NCBI GenBank assembly: GCA_030690985.1
Contig: JAUYFG010000078.1
Location: forward strand, 1 to 32,537
DNA from: Pseudomonadota bacterium
GTDB lineage: Bacteria > Pseudomonadota > Gammaproteobacteria > Burkholderiales > Thiobacillaceae
Reading direction: 5' to 3'
DNA: 32,537 nucleotides
The notes under the pieces are model-generated. The model ran no database searches and was not told where the DNA came from. It worked only from the letters and a program-made list of their open reading frames with translations. Both the position numbers and the translations under genes were made by a program. Shown here one piece after another: positions 14,332 through 22,785 of this stretch. Every line of letters begins with the position of its first letter. The first letter of the stretch is position 1.

Positions 14332-15137
14332 TGCTCGTGGAATGGCTTTTGCTCTACTCCATCCTCGGGCTGGCGGCGGGGTTCATGGCGGGATTGCTGG
14401 GGGTGGGGGGCGGGCTGATCATGGTGCCGGTGCTGACCTGGGCCTTTCTGGAACAGGGGTTTGCCGCGACCTACAACATCCATCTGGCGCTGGGCACTTC
14501 GTTGGGGGTCATCGTCATCACCTCGATTTCCAGCATGAAAGCGCACCACGCACATGGCGCCGTGGACTGGAGCGTATTCAGACGCATCATGCCGGGCATC
14601 GTGCTGGGAACCCTGGTCGGCGTCTGGCTGGCCGCGCTGTTCTCGGACCGGGGCTTGAAGGTGTTTTTCACCTGTTTCCTGTTCTATGTCGCCACCCAGA
14701 TGCTCCTGGGCTTCCGCCCCAAAGCCGCGCGCACCTTGCCGGGTTTGCCGGGAATGTCGGCGGTGGGTGGGGTGATCGGCATGGTGTCGAGCTGGGTAGG
14801 CATCGGCGGCGGCACCCTGACCGTGCCGTTCCTGACCTGGTGCAATGTGCGCATGCAGGTCGCCATCGGCACCTCGGCGGCGATCGGCCTGCCCATCGCC
14901 GTTTCCGGCGCGCTTGGTTATATGTTGTCCGGTCGCGGCATCACCGGGCTGCCCGCCTGGTACCTGGGTTTCGTCTATCTGCCGGCCTTGGCGGCCATCG
15001 CGGCGGGCAGTTGGCTGACGGCGCCATTCGGTGCGCACAAGACCCACACCTGGCCGGTGGCGATGCTGAAGCGGGTCTTCGCCGGCCTGCTGTATCTGCT
15101 GGGTGTACGAATGGCCTATGGCCTGTTGCCCGGCTGA
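14331..15137 (+). CDS. Sulfite exporter TauE/SafE family permease
   Basis: 268 residues, very hydrophobic, about eight membrane segments. Two glycine-rich repeat motifs mark the TauE/SafE fold: GLLGVGGGLIMVPVL near the N-terminus and SWVGIGGGTLTVPFLTW in the second half. Family members move sulfonates, sulfite, sulfoacetate or related organic anions across the inner membrane. The start at 14331 overlaps the EVE gene stop by one base; the substrate is not predictable, and no sulfur gene is adjacent. Confidence 0.9.
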   Translation: MLVEWLLLYSILGLAAGFMAGLLGVGGGLIMVPVLTWAFLEQGFAATYNIHLALGTSLGVIVITSISSMKAHHAHGAVDWSVFRRIMPGIVLGTLVGVWLAALFSDRGLKVFFTCFLFYVATQMLLGFRPKAARTLPGLPGMSAVGGVIGMVSSWVGIGGGTLTVPFLTWCNVRMQVAIGTSAAIGLPIAVSGALGYMLSGRGITGLPAWYLGFVYLPALAAIAAGSWLTAPFGAHKTHTWPVAMLKRVFAGLLYLLGVRMAYGLLPG

Positions 15138-15175
15138 CGGATAGAACCGCGTTTCGTTTGCTACCGGAGACTCCC

Positions 15176-15916
15176 ATGCGCCTGTTCGCTCTGCTATTCA
15201 CCCTGCTGCTCGCCCTGCCCGCCGCCGCCGCCTCCGACTATGCGCGCGAGAAAAAATGGGCCGACGAAGTGTTGCCCTCCGTGCTGACCGGCGATCCGGT
15301 CTGGCTGGAAGTGCTGAAGGGGCCGCACAGCGGCCGCAAATTTCTCACCCTCTATACCGAGGCGCCGGAAGCCAAGGCCGGAGTGATCGTGGTGCATGGC
15401 ATGGGCGTGCATCCGGACTGGGGGCTGATCGGGCCGCTGCGGCAGAATCTGCCGGAACTGGGTTATGCCACGCTGTCAGTGCAGATGCCGGTATTGCAGG
15501 CGGATGCCAAGGGCGAGGATTACCCCGCCACCTTCGACGAGGCGGCCGCGCGCCTCGCCCAGGCGGTGGCGTTCATGGAAGCCAAGGGCTACAAGAAGAT
15601 CGCGTTGGTATCCCACAGCATGGGCAGCCGCATGACCGCGCGCTATCTGGAGAAGACGCCGGATGCGCCGATCCGGACCTGGGTGGCCATCGGTGCGTCA
15701 GAGGCGCTGGATTACAGCAAACTGGAGTTCCCGGTGCTGGACTTGTACGGCGAAAACGATCTGCCGCAGGTGTTGAAGGCGGCCGGCCAACGCGGCAAGC
15801 GCTTGAAGGGGAAGTCCGCGCAGATCGTCGTGCCCAAGGCCGACCATTTCTTCGAGGGCCGCGACAAGGTCTTGCTGGAGAACGTGCGCGGGTTTCTGGA
15901 CAAGGCGCTGCCGTAG
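15176..15916 (+). CDS. Secreted DUF3530-type alpha/beta hydrolase
   Basis: 246 residues with a cleavable signal peptide (LFALLFTLLLALPAAAA) and an alpha/beta-hydrolase body. VVHGMGVHPDWG is the oxyanion region, Ser148 lies in the nucleophile elbow SHSMGS, the acid is probably Asp in LYGENDLP and the base His in ADHFFEGRD. This matches the DUF3530 family of periplasmic proteins, whose substrate is unknown. Start ATG 15176 follows GGAG at 15166-15169. It is 38 bases after the TauE gene, so probably in the same transcript. The TAG stop comes from a small palindrome (15913-15939). Confidence 0.85.
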   Translation: MRLFALLFTLLLALPAAAASDYAREKKWADEVLPSVLTGDPVWLEVLKGPHSGRKFLTLYTEAPEAKAGVIVVHGMGVHPDWGLIGPLRQNLPELGYATLSVQMPVLQADAKGEDYPATFDEAAARLAQAVAFMEAKGYKKIALVSHSMGSRMTARYLEKTPDAPIRTWVAIGASEALDYSKLEFPVLDLYGENDLPQVLKAAGQRGKRLKGKSAQIVVPKADHFFEGRDKVLLENVRGFLDKALP

Positions 15917-15939
15917 GCCGGGTTACTAACCCGACCTAC
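15913..15939. repeat. REP-type hairpin supplying the DUF3530 stop codon
   Basis: GTAGGCCGGGTTACTAACCC then GACCTAC: a CGGGTTA/TAACCCG hairpin bounded by GTAG and CTAC. Its TAG (15914-15916) ends the hydrolase gene. Confidence 0.75.
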
Positions 15940-15945
15940 ACGCTT

Positions 15946-16076
15946 GCTGTGAAACAGCCTCCCATCGCCACCCTGCGTAGGATGTGGTTACCGAAGGGTA
16001 GGGGCTTCATCAGAGCGATAGCGAACCGCATCGACGCGGCTGCCTGATGCGGTTCGCTGCGCTCACCACATCCTAC
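15946..16076. repeat. TGTGAAACA-bordered repeat (copy 2) with GTAGGATGTGGT palindrome
   Basis: It starts gctgtgaaacagcct and contains a long imperfect palindrome from GTAG (15977) to CTAC (16076) whose arms gtaggatgtggt and accacatcctac match. The right half (gatgcggttcgctgcgctca and on) is nearly identical to 12106-12137. The loop shares ggggcttcatca with 5113-5161. Confidence 0.7.
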
Positions 16077-16083
16077 GGTGCTT

Positions 16084-16118
16084 GTAGCGCCGGCGAGACG
16101 CCGGCGCTACAGCGCTAC
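16084..16118. repeat. REP-type hairpin between DUF3530 and pilU; likely terminator
   Basis: gtagcgccggcg (16084-16095) and cgccggcgctac (16099-16110) pair perfectly over a 3-base loop. An adjoining agcgctac (16111-16118) repeats the end, and its complementary GTAG supplies the pilU TAG stop. Confidence 0.75.
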
Positions 16119-17245
16119 ACGATATCCAGATGATCCAGCCCTGACAGCGGCGATTCGCCGCGTTCTTCCTTGGCGTGCAGTTTGATCTTGAGGCGCAGGT
16201 CATTGAAGGAGTCGGCGTTGCGCAGGGCATCTTCGGAGCTGATGATGCCGATGTTGTTGAGGTCGTAGAGCGACTGGTCGAAGCTCTGCATGCCCAGGTC
16301 GCGTGAGCGGACCATGATGTCCTTGATCTCGTCCAGGCGGCCTTTCATGATCAGGTCGGATATCAGCGGCGAATTGAGCATGACTTCCGCCGCCGGAATG
16401 CGGCCCTTGCCGTCGGTGCGCGGCACCAGTCGTTGCGAGACGATGGCGCGCAGGTTCAGCGAAAGGTCGAGCAGCAACTGATCGCGGCGGTCGCGCGGAA
16501 AAAAACTGAGAATGCGGTCCAGAGTCTGGTTGCCGTTGTTGGCATGCACGGTGGACATGCACAGGTGGCCGGTTTCGGCATAGGACAGCGCGTATTCCAT
16601 GGTTTCCCGGTCGCGGATTTCACCGATCATGATGATGTCCGGCGCCTGCCGCAGGGTGTTCTTCAGCGCCACTTCCCAGGAATCGGTATCGGAGCCGATC
16701 TCGCGTTGGGTGATGATGCACTTGCCGTGCTGGTGCACGAATTCGATGGGGTCTTCCACCGTGATGATGTGCTCGCTGGAAATGGCGTTGCGGTAGCCGA
16801 TCATCGCCGCCAGCGTGGTGGACTTGCCGGAGCCGGTGGAACCCGCCAGCAGCACCAGGCCGCGCGGCATCATGCAGATATCGCGCAGGATGGGCGGCAG
16901 ATGCAACGACTCCAGTTTCGGGATCACCGTATTGATCAGACGAAATACCAGACCGGTACGCCCCTGCTGGACGAAGGCGTTGACCCGGAAGCGGCCGATT
17001 TCATGATCGTGGACGGCAAAGTTGGCTTCCTTGGTGGCGATGAATTCAATCCGTTGCTTCTCCGTCATCACCGCCTTGGCGAACTCCAGGGTTTCGGAGG
17101 GCGTCAGGCTCTGTTTGGCGATGGGGATAACCTTGCCATCCAGCTTGATGGCCGGGGGGAAGCCGGCCGTGATGAACAAGTCGGAAGCGCCACGCGCCAC
17201 CATGTAACGCAGCCACTCGAAGATTTGTTTATGGGAGTCGGTCAT
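16115..17245 (-). CDS. pilU: Type IV pilus twitching ATPase PilU
   Basis: 376 residues, normal for PilU. N-terminal PAS-like lobe, then the secretion-ATPase core: Walker A AGSTGSGKST, Asp box APDIIMIGEIRDRET, Walker B region and His box AETGHLCMSTVHANN. PilU is a cytosolic hexameric motor that works with PilT in pilus retraction under load. The start at 17245 overlaps the pilT stop by four bases (ATGA), so the pair is coupled; the much longer open frame upstream is pilT read in another frame. The acidic, Lys/Glu-rich C-terminal tail is family-typical. The TAG stop lies in a repeat. Confidence 0.95.
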   Translation of the reverse strand: MTDSHKQIFEWLRYMVARGASDLFITAGFPPAIKLDGKVIPIAKQSLTPSETLEFAKAVMTEKQRIEFIATKEANFAVHDHEIGRFRVNAFVQQGRTGLVFRLINTVIPKLESLHLPPILRDICMMPRGLVLLAGSTGSGKSTTLAAMIGYRNAISSEHIITVEDPIEFVHQHGKCIITQREIGSDTDSWEVALKNTLRQAPDIIMIGEIRDRETMEYALSYAETGHLCMSTVHANNGNQTLDRILSFFPRDRRDQLLLDLSLNLRAIVSQRLVPRTDGKGRIPAAEVMLNSPLISDLIMKGRLDEIKDIMVRSRDLGMQSFDQSLYDLNNIGIISSEDALRNADSFNDLRLKIKLHAKEERGESPLSGLDHLDIV

Positions 17246-18285
17246 GCCGGGAACATATCCTTGCTCATCGCCACGGCGCGGGCATCCGTGGACGAAACCA
17301 CATTGCGCCGCACCAGGTCCATCAATGCCTGGTCCAGGGTCTGCATGCCGATGGATTGGCCGGTCTGGATCGAGGAATACATCTGCGCCACCTTGTTCTC
17401 GCGGATCAGGTTCCGGATCGCCGGCGTGCCGATCATGATTTCGTGCGCGGCGACGCGGCCGCCGCCATCCTTGCGCTTCAACAGGGTCTGGGAGATGACC
17501 GCGCGCAGCGATTCCGACAGCATGGAGCGCACCATTTCCTTTTCCGCCGCCGGGAACACGTCGACCACCCGGTCGATGGTCTTGGCCGCCGACGAGGTAT
17601 GCAGGGTGGCGAACACCAAGTGGCCGGTTTCCGCCCCGGTCAGCGCCAGGCGGATGGTTTCCAGGTCGCGTAATTCGCCCACCAGGATGATGTCCGGGTC
17701 CTCGCGCAGAGCCGAACGCAACGCCTCCGAGAAACCGTGGGTATGCTGCCCCACCTCGCGCTGGTTGATCAGGCACTTCTTGCTCTTGTGCACGAATTCA
17801 ATGGGATCCTCGATGGTGAGGATGTGGCCGAACAGGTTCTCGTTGACGTAGTCGATCAATGCCGCCAGCGTGGTCGACTTGCCCGAGCCGGTGGGGCCGG
17901 TCACCAGGACGATGCCGCGTGCCTGATCGGCGATGTCCTTGAATATGCGCGGCGCTTCCAGTTCTTCCAGGGTCAGCACCTGGCTGGGAATGGTCCGGAA
18001 TACCGCACCGGCGCCACGCTCCTGGGTAAAGGCGTTGACCCGGAAGCGCGCGATATTGGGCAGCTCGAAGGCGAAGTCGACTTCCATGTGCTCTTCGTAG
18101 TGCTTGCGCTGCGAATCGCTCATGACGTCGTAAATCATGGCGCGGGTCGAAGTATTGTCGAGCGCGGGCAGATTGATACGACGAATATCGCCATGCACCC
18201 GAATCATCGGAGGCAGTCCGGCGGAGAGGTGCAGGTCGGAGGCTTTGTTCTTGACCGAGAAGGCGAGAAGCTCGGAAATTTCCAT
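17242..18285 (-). CDS. pilT: Type IV pilus retraction ATPase PilT
   Basis: 347 residues starting MEISELLAFSVKNKASDLHL, the canonical PilT start. Motifs: Walker A GPTGSGKST, Asp box DPDIILVGELRDLET, His box AETGHLVFATLHTSSA and the C-terminal retraction signature beginning IRNLIRENK. PilT depolymerises type IV pili for twitching motility and DNA uptake. GGTGGA lies 6 bases before the ATG; a longer in-frame start overlaps the divergent yggS and is not needed. The 46-bp gap to yggS must hold both promoters, a layout common in beta- and gammaproteobacteria. Confidence 0.96.
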   Translation of the reverse strand: MEISELLAFSVKNKASDLHLSAGLPPMIRVHGDIRRINLPALDNTSTRAMIYDVMSDSQRKHYEEHMEVDFAFELPNIARFRVNAFTQERGAGAVFRTIPSQVLTLEELEAPRIFKDIADQARGIVLVTGPTGSGKSTTLAALIDYVNENLFGHILTIEDPIEFVHKSKKCLINQREVGQHTHGFSEALRSALREDPDIILVGELRDLETIRLALTGAETGHLVFATLHTSSAAKTIDRVVDVFPAAEKEMVRSMLSESLRAVISQTLLKRKDGGGRVAAHEIMIGTPAIRNLIRENKVAQMYSSIQTGQSIGMQTLDQALMDLVRRNVVSSTDARAVAMSKDMFPA

Positions 18286-18331
18286 TACAATTCCACCAGT
18301 TACGTTATTTTCCGGAGTAGTTGGATTCATT

Positions 18332-19045
18332 ATGGGTGCGATCACCGCCGCCGTGCAAGCCTGCCGAAAACGTATAGCCGCGGCCTGCACCGAAGCTGGA
18401 CGGTCCGCCGACTGCGCCCGTTTGCTGGCGGTGAGCAAAACCTTTCCCGCTGCCGCCATTCGCGAAGCGCACGCCGGCGGACTGACGGCTTTCGGCGAAA
18501 GTTATTTGCGGGAAGCTCTGGGCAAACTCGATGCCCTCGCCGACCTCCCCCTGGAATGGCATTTCATCGGCCCGTTGCAAAGCAACAAGACGCGCCCGGT
18601 GGCGGAACGCTTCGCCTGGGTGCATGGCGTGGAGCGGGAAAAGATCGCGCGCCGTCTGTCGGAACAACGCCCGGCCACGTTGCCGCCCCTCAATGTCTGC
18701 GTGCAGATCAACGTCAGCGGTGAATCCAGCAAGCACGGAGTGCCTCCGGAACAGGCGCTGAATCTCGCGCGCCTGGTGGCGAGCCTGCCCGGGTTGCGCT
18801 TGCGCGGTTTCATGGCCATCCCGGAGGTCGATGCCGCGCGTTCCCGTTATGCGCTCCTGCGCAGCCTGCTGGAGCAGGCCCGCGCCGAAGGCCTGGACGT
18901 GGATACCCTGTCGCTGGGCATGTCGGCCGATCTGGAATCCGCGATCCTGGAAGGCTCCACAATGGTTCGCGTCGGCAGCGCGCTTTTCGGCACGCGCGGC
19001 TATCGCGGGCAAGCCCGCTCCTACGGCGTGGTTGTTTCACAGTAA
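18332..19045 (+). CDS. yggS: YggS-family pyridoxal-phosphate homeostasis protein
   Basis: 237 residues folding as a PLP-binding TIM barrel. The Schiff-base lysine is Lys36 in LLAVSKTFP; EWHFIGPLQSNK, VQINVSGESSKHG, GFMAIPE and LSLGMSADLE are the usual blocks. YggS/PLPBP proteins buffer PLP and affect amino-acid and vitamin B6 balance; they have no known enzymatic activity. The family ordinarily ends soon after the VRVGSALFGTR motif; here about 15 further residues (GYRGQARSYGVVVSQ) are encoded by a half REP unit (19003-19024) and a second repeat, including the TAA stop. Divergent from pilT, upstream of proC. Confidence 0.94.
   Translation: MGAITAAVQACRKRIAAACTEAGRSADCARLLAVSKTFPAAAIREAHAGGLTAFGESYLREALGKLDALADLPLEWHFIGPLQSNKTRPVAERFAWVHGVEREKIARRLSEQRPATLPPLNVCVQINVSGESSKHGVPPEQALNLARLVASLPGLRLRGFMAIPEVDAARSRYALLRSLLEQARAEGLDVDTLSLGMSADLESAILEGSTMVRVGSALFGTRGYRGQARSYGVVVSQ
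19003..19024 (+). repeat. Half REP unit (GCGGGCTTGCCCGC family) inside the yggS 3' end
   Basis: tcgcgggcaagcccgctcct plus ac equals the right arm of the palindromes at 663-716 and 29754-29811. It is translated as part of a novel YggS tail. Confidence 0.85.
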
Positions 19046-19117
19046 CTGGTCATGGCCGATTGGCCGCCCCGTTTCCATGAAACGTAGGATTGCGATGGAA
19101 GGTTGTTTCACAGTAAC
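19031..19117 (+). repeat. TGTGAAACA-bordered repeat (copy 3) with 16-bp direct repeats
   Basis: gttgtttcacagtaac occurs at 19031-19046 and again at 19102-19117. The stretch between carries TGGTCATGGCCGATTGGC and TCCATGAAACGTAGGAT, shared with 12070-12179. The first TAA (19043-19045) ends yggS; the second copy lies 17 bases before proC. Confidence 0.8.
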
Positions 19118-19134
19118 GACAAGGAAGAGCACCC

Positions 19135-19950
19135 ATGAAACTCGGCTTTATCGGCGGCGGCAACATGGCGGCTGCCATCATCGGCGGCCTGTTGCAGAAA
19201 GGTTTTGCGCAACAGGACATCATCGTAGTCGAGCAACAGGAAGAAAGACGTGCCTGGATGGCAAACGAATTCGGCGTGCTCGTCGTCGACAGCGCCGACC
19301 AGGCCCTGGCAGCCGATATCGTGGTTCTGGCGGTCAAGCCGCAGCAGTTGCGCGCCGCGCTGTGCGGCCTGCCGCCGTTACGCCCCGAGCAACTGATCGT
19401 CTCGATCGCGGCGGGCGTACGCGCCGGCGACATCTCCCGGTGGCTGCGCGGACATCCCACCGTGGTGCGCGCCATGCCCAACACCCCGGCCCTGGTCGGC
19501 GCCGGCATCACCGGCCTGTATGCCTTACCGGCGGTCAGCGAGGCACAGAAAGCACAGGCTACGCAACTGCTGGAAGCGGTGGGAAGTATTGTCTGGGTGG
19601 AGTCGGAAGCCCAGATCGATGCCGTCACCGCCATTTCCGGCAGCGGCCCGGCCTATGTCTTCCTGTTCATCGAAGCGCTTGAGCAGGCGGCCATCGACCT
19701 CGGCCTACCCGCCGAGACCGCGCGCCAACTCACCCTGCAAACCTTCCTCGGCGCCTCCGCCCTGGCGATCAAGGACAATTCCACACCGGCCGAATTGCGT
19801 GCGCGCGTCACTTCCAAGGGTGGCACCACCGAACGCGGCCTCCTAGCGCTGGAAGAAGGCGGCATGAAATACATCATCGGCCTGGCGGCGCGCGCGGCGG
19901 CGGAACGCGCCCAGGAGATGGGTGTGTTGTTGGGAAAAGAGGGATGCTGA
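19135..19950 (+). CDS. proC: Pyrroline-5-carboxylate reductase
   Basis: 271 residues, normal for ProC, which reduces pyrroline-5-carboxylate to proline with NAD(P)H in the cytosol. Seen: dinucleotide loop GFIGGGNMAAAI, LAVKPQQL, RAMPNTPALVGAGITGLYA, SGSGPAYVFLFIEAL and the C-terminal substrate site RVTSKGGTTERGL. AAGGA lies about 10 bases before the ATG. It follows yggS after a repeat and overlaps yggT by 7 bases, the usual yggS-proC-yggT block. Confidence 0.96.
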   Translation: MKLGFIGGGNMAAAIIGGLLQKGFAQQDIIVVEQQEERRAWMANEFGVLVVDSADQALAADIVVLAVKPQQLRAALCGLPPLRPEQLIVSIAAGVRAGDISRWLRGHPTVVRAMPNTPALVGAGITGLYALPAVSEAQKAQATQLLEAVGSIVWVESEAQIDAVTAISGSGPAYVFLFIEALEQAAIDLGLPAETARQLTLQTFLGASALAIKDNSTPAELRARVTSKGGTTERGLLALEEGGMKYIIGLAARAAAERAQEMGVLLGKEGC

Positions 19951-20522
19951 CCGACGCCGCCCAATTCCTGCTGCGCACGGCGTTCGATCTGATCGCCTGC
20001 GCCCTGTTCCTGCGCTTCTGGATGCAATGGGTGCGGGTGCCGTTCCACAACCCCTTCGCCCAGTTCGTACTGCGGGTGACCGATTTCGCGGTACGTCCCT
20101 TGCGGCGGGTGATTCCCGGTTTTTTCGGACTCGACTGGGCCAGCCTGATCCCGTTCTATATCGCCGAATTGCTTTCCGTGCTGGGCAGCCATTGGCTGCT
20201 GGATTACCCGTTCGCGGCGGCGGGTGTTGCCGTGCTGCCGGCCTTCCTGCTGCTGGCGCTGGCAGCCGCGCTGCGCCTGGCGCTGTATCTGTTGATCGGC
20301 TTCATCCTGCTGCAAGCCGTCCTGAGTTGGGTCAACCCCTTCTCGTCGCACGCGCCGCTGGTCTATGCCCTGGCGCGCCCGGTCCTGAAACCGTTCCAGA
20401 AACTCGTCCCCCCCATCGGCGGGGTCGACCTCACCCCGATGGTCGCCCTGATCGTGGTGCAACTGCTGCTGATCGCCCCGGTTTCCGCGCTGGAGCGTAT
20501 GGCACGCGCGATGGTGTGGTGA
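19944..20522 (+). CDS. yggT: YggT family membrane protein
   Basis: 192 residues with two tandem YGGT domains (about 8-90 and 100-188), each with hydrophobic hairpins and the motif of an R/P-rich turn before a PIGGVDLTPM-like end (IPGFFGLDWASLIPF, then PPIGGVDLTPMVAL). These inner-membrane proteins are linked to osmotic tolerance and, in other phyla, to membrane and thylakoid organisation; no reaction is known. The start overlaps proC, and its stop overlaps the yggU GTG start (GTGA), so it is made within a coupled operon. Confidence 0.93.
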   Translation: MLTDAAQFLLRTAFDLIACALFLRFWMQWVRVPFHNPFAQFVLRVTDFAVRPLRRVIPGFFGLDWASLIPFYIAELLSVLGSHWLLDYPFAAAGVAVLPAFLLLALAAALRLALYLLIGFILLQAVLSWVNPFSSHAPLVYALARPVLKPFQKLVPPIGGVDLTPMVALIVVQLLLIAPVSALERMARAMVW

Positions 20523-20830
20523 CCTCCTGGCTGCGGTCCGTGGACGACGGTGTCGAAATCACCGTGCACATCCAGCCGGGTGCCGCACACAGCGAGTTGG
20601 CTGGCAAATACGGGGCGGGTGAACACGGCGAGGCGCTCAAGGTGCGCATCTCGGCGCGAGCGGTGGAAGGGGCGGCCAATGCCGCCTTGACGGAATTCAT
20701 GGCGCAGTGTCTTGGTGTGGCACGGCGTGAGGTTAGAATCGTGCGCGGTGAGAAATCCCGCCACAAAGTGCTTTGGGCGCCTGTAGCTCCAGAGCTGGCT
20801 CGGCGGCAGATTGAGGGGAATACCAAATGA
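20519..20830 (+). CDS. yggU: DUF167 / YggU family protein
   Basis: 103 residues, standard for DUF167. IQPGAAHSELAG, LKVRISARAVEGAANAAL and IVRGEKSRHKVL are the hallmark strings. The GTG start at 20519 overlaps the yggT stop; longer frames run back inside yggT. The fold is a small alpha/beta domain of unknown role. Its own stop overlaps the ATG of the dynamin-like gene (ATGA at 20827-20830), an unusual downstream neighbour for yggU. Confidence 0.92.
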   Translation: MTSWLRSVDDGVEITVHIQPGAAHSELAGKYGAGEHGEALKVRISARAVEGAANAALTEFMAQCLGVARREVRIVRGEKSRHKVLWAPVAPELARRQIEGNTK

Positions 20831-22785
20831 ATTACGGCCTGGAAAGCGGCATTACCCGGTTCCGGCATCGGCGTGATCGGCTGGTCAAGGTGGTTACCGC
20901 TTATAAGGACTGGCTGGAGAAGTACGCCGATGTGGAACCGGCCCAGTTGATGCGCCTGTTCGACCTGACCGAAAGCCTGAAGAAGGACCGGCTCATGCTG
21001 GCTTTCGTGGCCGAATTCAGCCGGGGGAAAACCGAGCTCATCAACGCCCTGTTCTTTTCCGACTTCAAACAGCGCCTGCTGCCCTCCGACGCCGGCCGCA
21101 CCACCATGTGTCCGACCGAGATTTACTACGATGCCGACAGCGAACCCTATATTCGCCTGCTCCCCATCGAAACCCGCTTCCGCGACGACAGCATCACCAC
21201 CCTCAAGCGCATGCCGGTGGAGTGGAACACCATCAAGCTGGATGTCTCCGACCCCAATGCGATGGTCACCGCCATGCGCAAGCTGGCGGAAACCAAGGTG
21301 GTGTTCAAGGTGGAAGCGCGCGCCCTCGGCCTGTGGGACGAAAACGATCCCAACCTGGGCTACATGGTGAAGGATCAGGACCGCGTCGAAATCCCGGCCT
21401 GGCGTTACGCCATGGTCAACTACCCGCACCCGCTGCTGGAATCCGGCCTGGCCATTCTCGACACCCCCGGCCTCAACGCAATGGGCACGGAACCGGAGTT
21501 GACCCTCTCCGTCATCCACAACGCCCACGCCTTGTTGTTCCTGCTGGCCACCGACACGGGCGTTACCCAATCCGATTTCGAAATCTGGAACAAGTGGGTA
21601 TCCAAACACGCCAGCCAGCATTACGCCGTCCTGAACAAGATCGACATGCTCTGGGACGATCTCAAGACCCCCGAGGAAATCGGCCGCACCATCCAGCGCC
21701 AGATCGAATCCACCGCCGCCCAGCTCAACATCCCCACCGCCAACGTCATGGCCATCTCCGCCCAGAAAGCGCTGGTCGGCAAGATTCGCGGCAACGAGGA
21801 GATGTTGAAGCGATCCGGCATTCAAGCGCTGGAAGTCATGCTGGCGCGCGAAATCATCCCCTCGCGGGAAAAGATCATGCGCGAAGCCGTGGTGCGCGAG
21901 GTCGGCCCGATGCTTACCGCAGCGCGCGACACCGCGCAGAACCGCCTCCTCGCCGCGCGCCAATCGCTCATGGACCTGCACGCCCTGTCCGGCAAGAACC
22001 AGCAGATCGTCGGCCAGATGCGGGAAAAGATGGTGAGCGACAAGCAACACTACGAAGAGACCGCGCGCAACTTCAATGTCACCCGCAAGATCGTCGCGCA
22101 ACAGGGCTGGGAACTGCTCACCCACCTCGACGACGACCGCATGGACAAGATCATCGAAGAATCCATGATGGCCATCAACGACAGTTGGACCACCGCCGGG
22201 CTGATCAAGGGCATGCACCTCATGATCCGCCGCATGGGCGCCGAGTTCGACCACGCCCACCAGCAGGGTGCCGGCATCAAGCAACTGCTCAACGCCGCCT
22301 ACCAGCGTTTTCACGATGTCCACGGCCTGGAACGCATGGACCCGGTCGGACTCAGCCTGTCCCGTTATCGTGGGCGCCTGGACGAACTGATGGTGAGCAC
22401 CCAGGAGTTCTGCTCCGACCCGCTCAACATCATGTTGGAGAAGCGCTTCATGGTGAAGAAGTTCTACATCGCCCTGGTCACCCAGGCGCGCATCGTGTTT
22501 CAGCAAGTACGCCTGGAAACCGAAACCTGGCTACGCCTCACGCTGGACCCCATCGTCTCCCGCATCAAGGAACACAAGACCCAATTGGAGCACCGCCTGG
22601 AAAACCTCAACAAGGTGCACACCAATCTCAGTTCCATCCAGGAACGCAGTACCGCGATCAGCCGCGACATGGTGGGCATCAAGGCACAACTCGACCAGAT
22701 AGAAGAAGTCGCCAAGGAATTCTCACTGTTGACCGGCATCGCGTTCCGCCCGCTGGAGGGGAGCCAGCAGGTGCAGACGGCGTAG
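20827..22785 (+). CDS. Dynamin-like large GTPase
   Basis: 652 residues. GTPase domain: P-loop AEFSRGKTELIN (about 62-73), switch region GRTTMCPTEI, G3 DTPG at 212-215 and G4 NKID at 270-273. A long helical region follows (about 340-640) with coiled-coil segments, as in stalk and bundle domains of bacterial dynamin-like proteins; no clear membrane segment is seen, although a short hydrophobic stretch in the middle could be a membrane paddle. Such GTPases assemble on and remodel membranes, some protecting against envelope stress or phage. It is coupled to yggU by ATGA. The TAG stop is the head of a REP palindrome. The exact function is unknown. Confidence 0.88.
   Translation: MNYGLESGITRFRHRRDRLVKVVTAYKDWLEKYADVEPAQLMRLFDLTESLKKDRLMLAFVAEFSRGKTELINALFFSDFKQRLLPSDAGRTTMCPTEIYYDADSEPYIRLLPIETRFRDDSITTLKRMPVEWNTIKLDVSDPNAMVTAMRKLAETKVVFKVEARALGLWDENDPNLGYMVKDQDRVEIPAWRYAMVNYPHPLLESGLAILDTPGLNAMGTEPELTLSVIHNAHALLFLLATDTGVTQSDFEIWNKWVSKHASQHYAVLNKIDMLWDDLKTPEEIGRTIQRQIESTAAQLNIPTANVMAISAQKALVGKIRGNEEMLKRSGIQALEVMLAREIIPSREKIMREAVVREVGPMLTAARDTAQNRLLAARQSLMDLHALSGKNQQIVGQMREKMVSDKQHYEETARNFNVTRKIVAQQGWELLTHLDDDRMDKIIEESMMAINDSWTTAGLIKGMHLMIRRMGAEFDHAHQQGAGIKQLLNAAYQRFHDVHGLERMDPVGLSLSRYRGRLDELMVSTQEFCSDPLNIMLEKRFMVKKFYIALVTQARIVFQQVRLETETWLRLTLDPIVSRIKEHKTQLEHRLENLNKVHTNLSSIQERSTAISRDMVGIKAQLDQIEEVAKEFSLLTGIAFRPLEGSQQVQTA

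Noticed and set aside
18137-18331. Longer yggS start overlapping pilT
   Set aside because: The extra N-terminus is antisense to the conserved start of PilT; ATG 18332 gives the normal YggS length.
20431-22506. A 691-codon open frame on the minus strand
   Set aside because: It is the complement of the dynamin-like gene and yggU, both with clear family motifs and overlapping starts; the minus frame gives a low-complexity His/Val/Gly-rich product with no domain.
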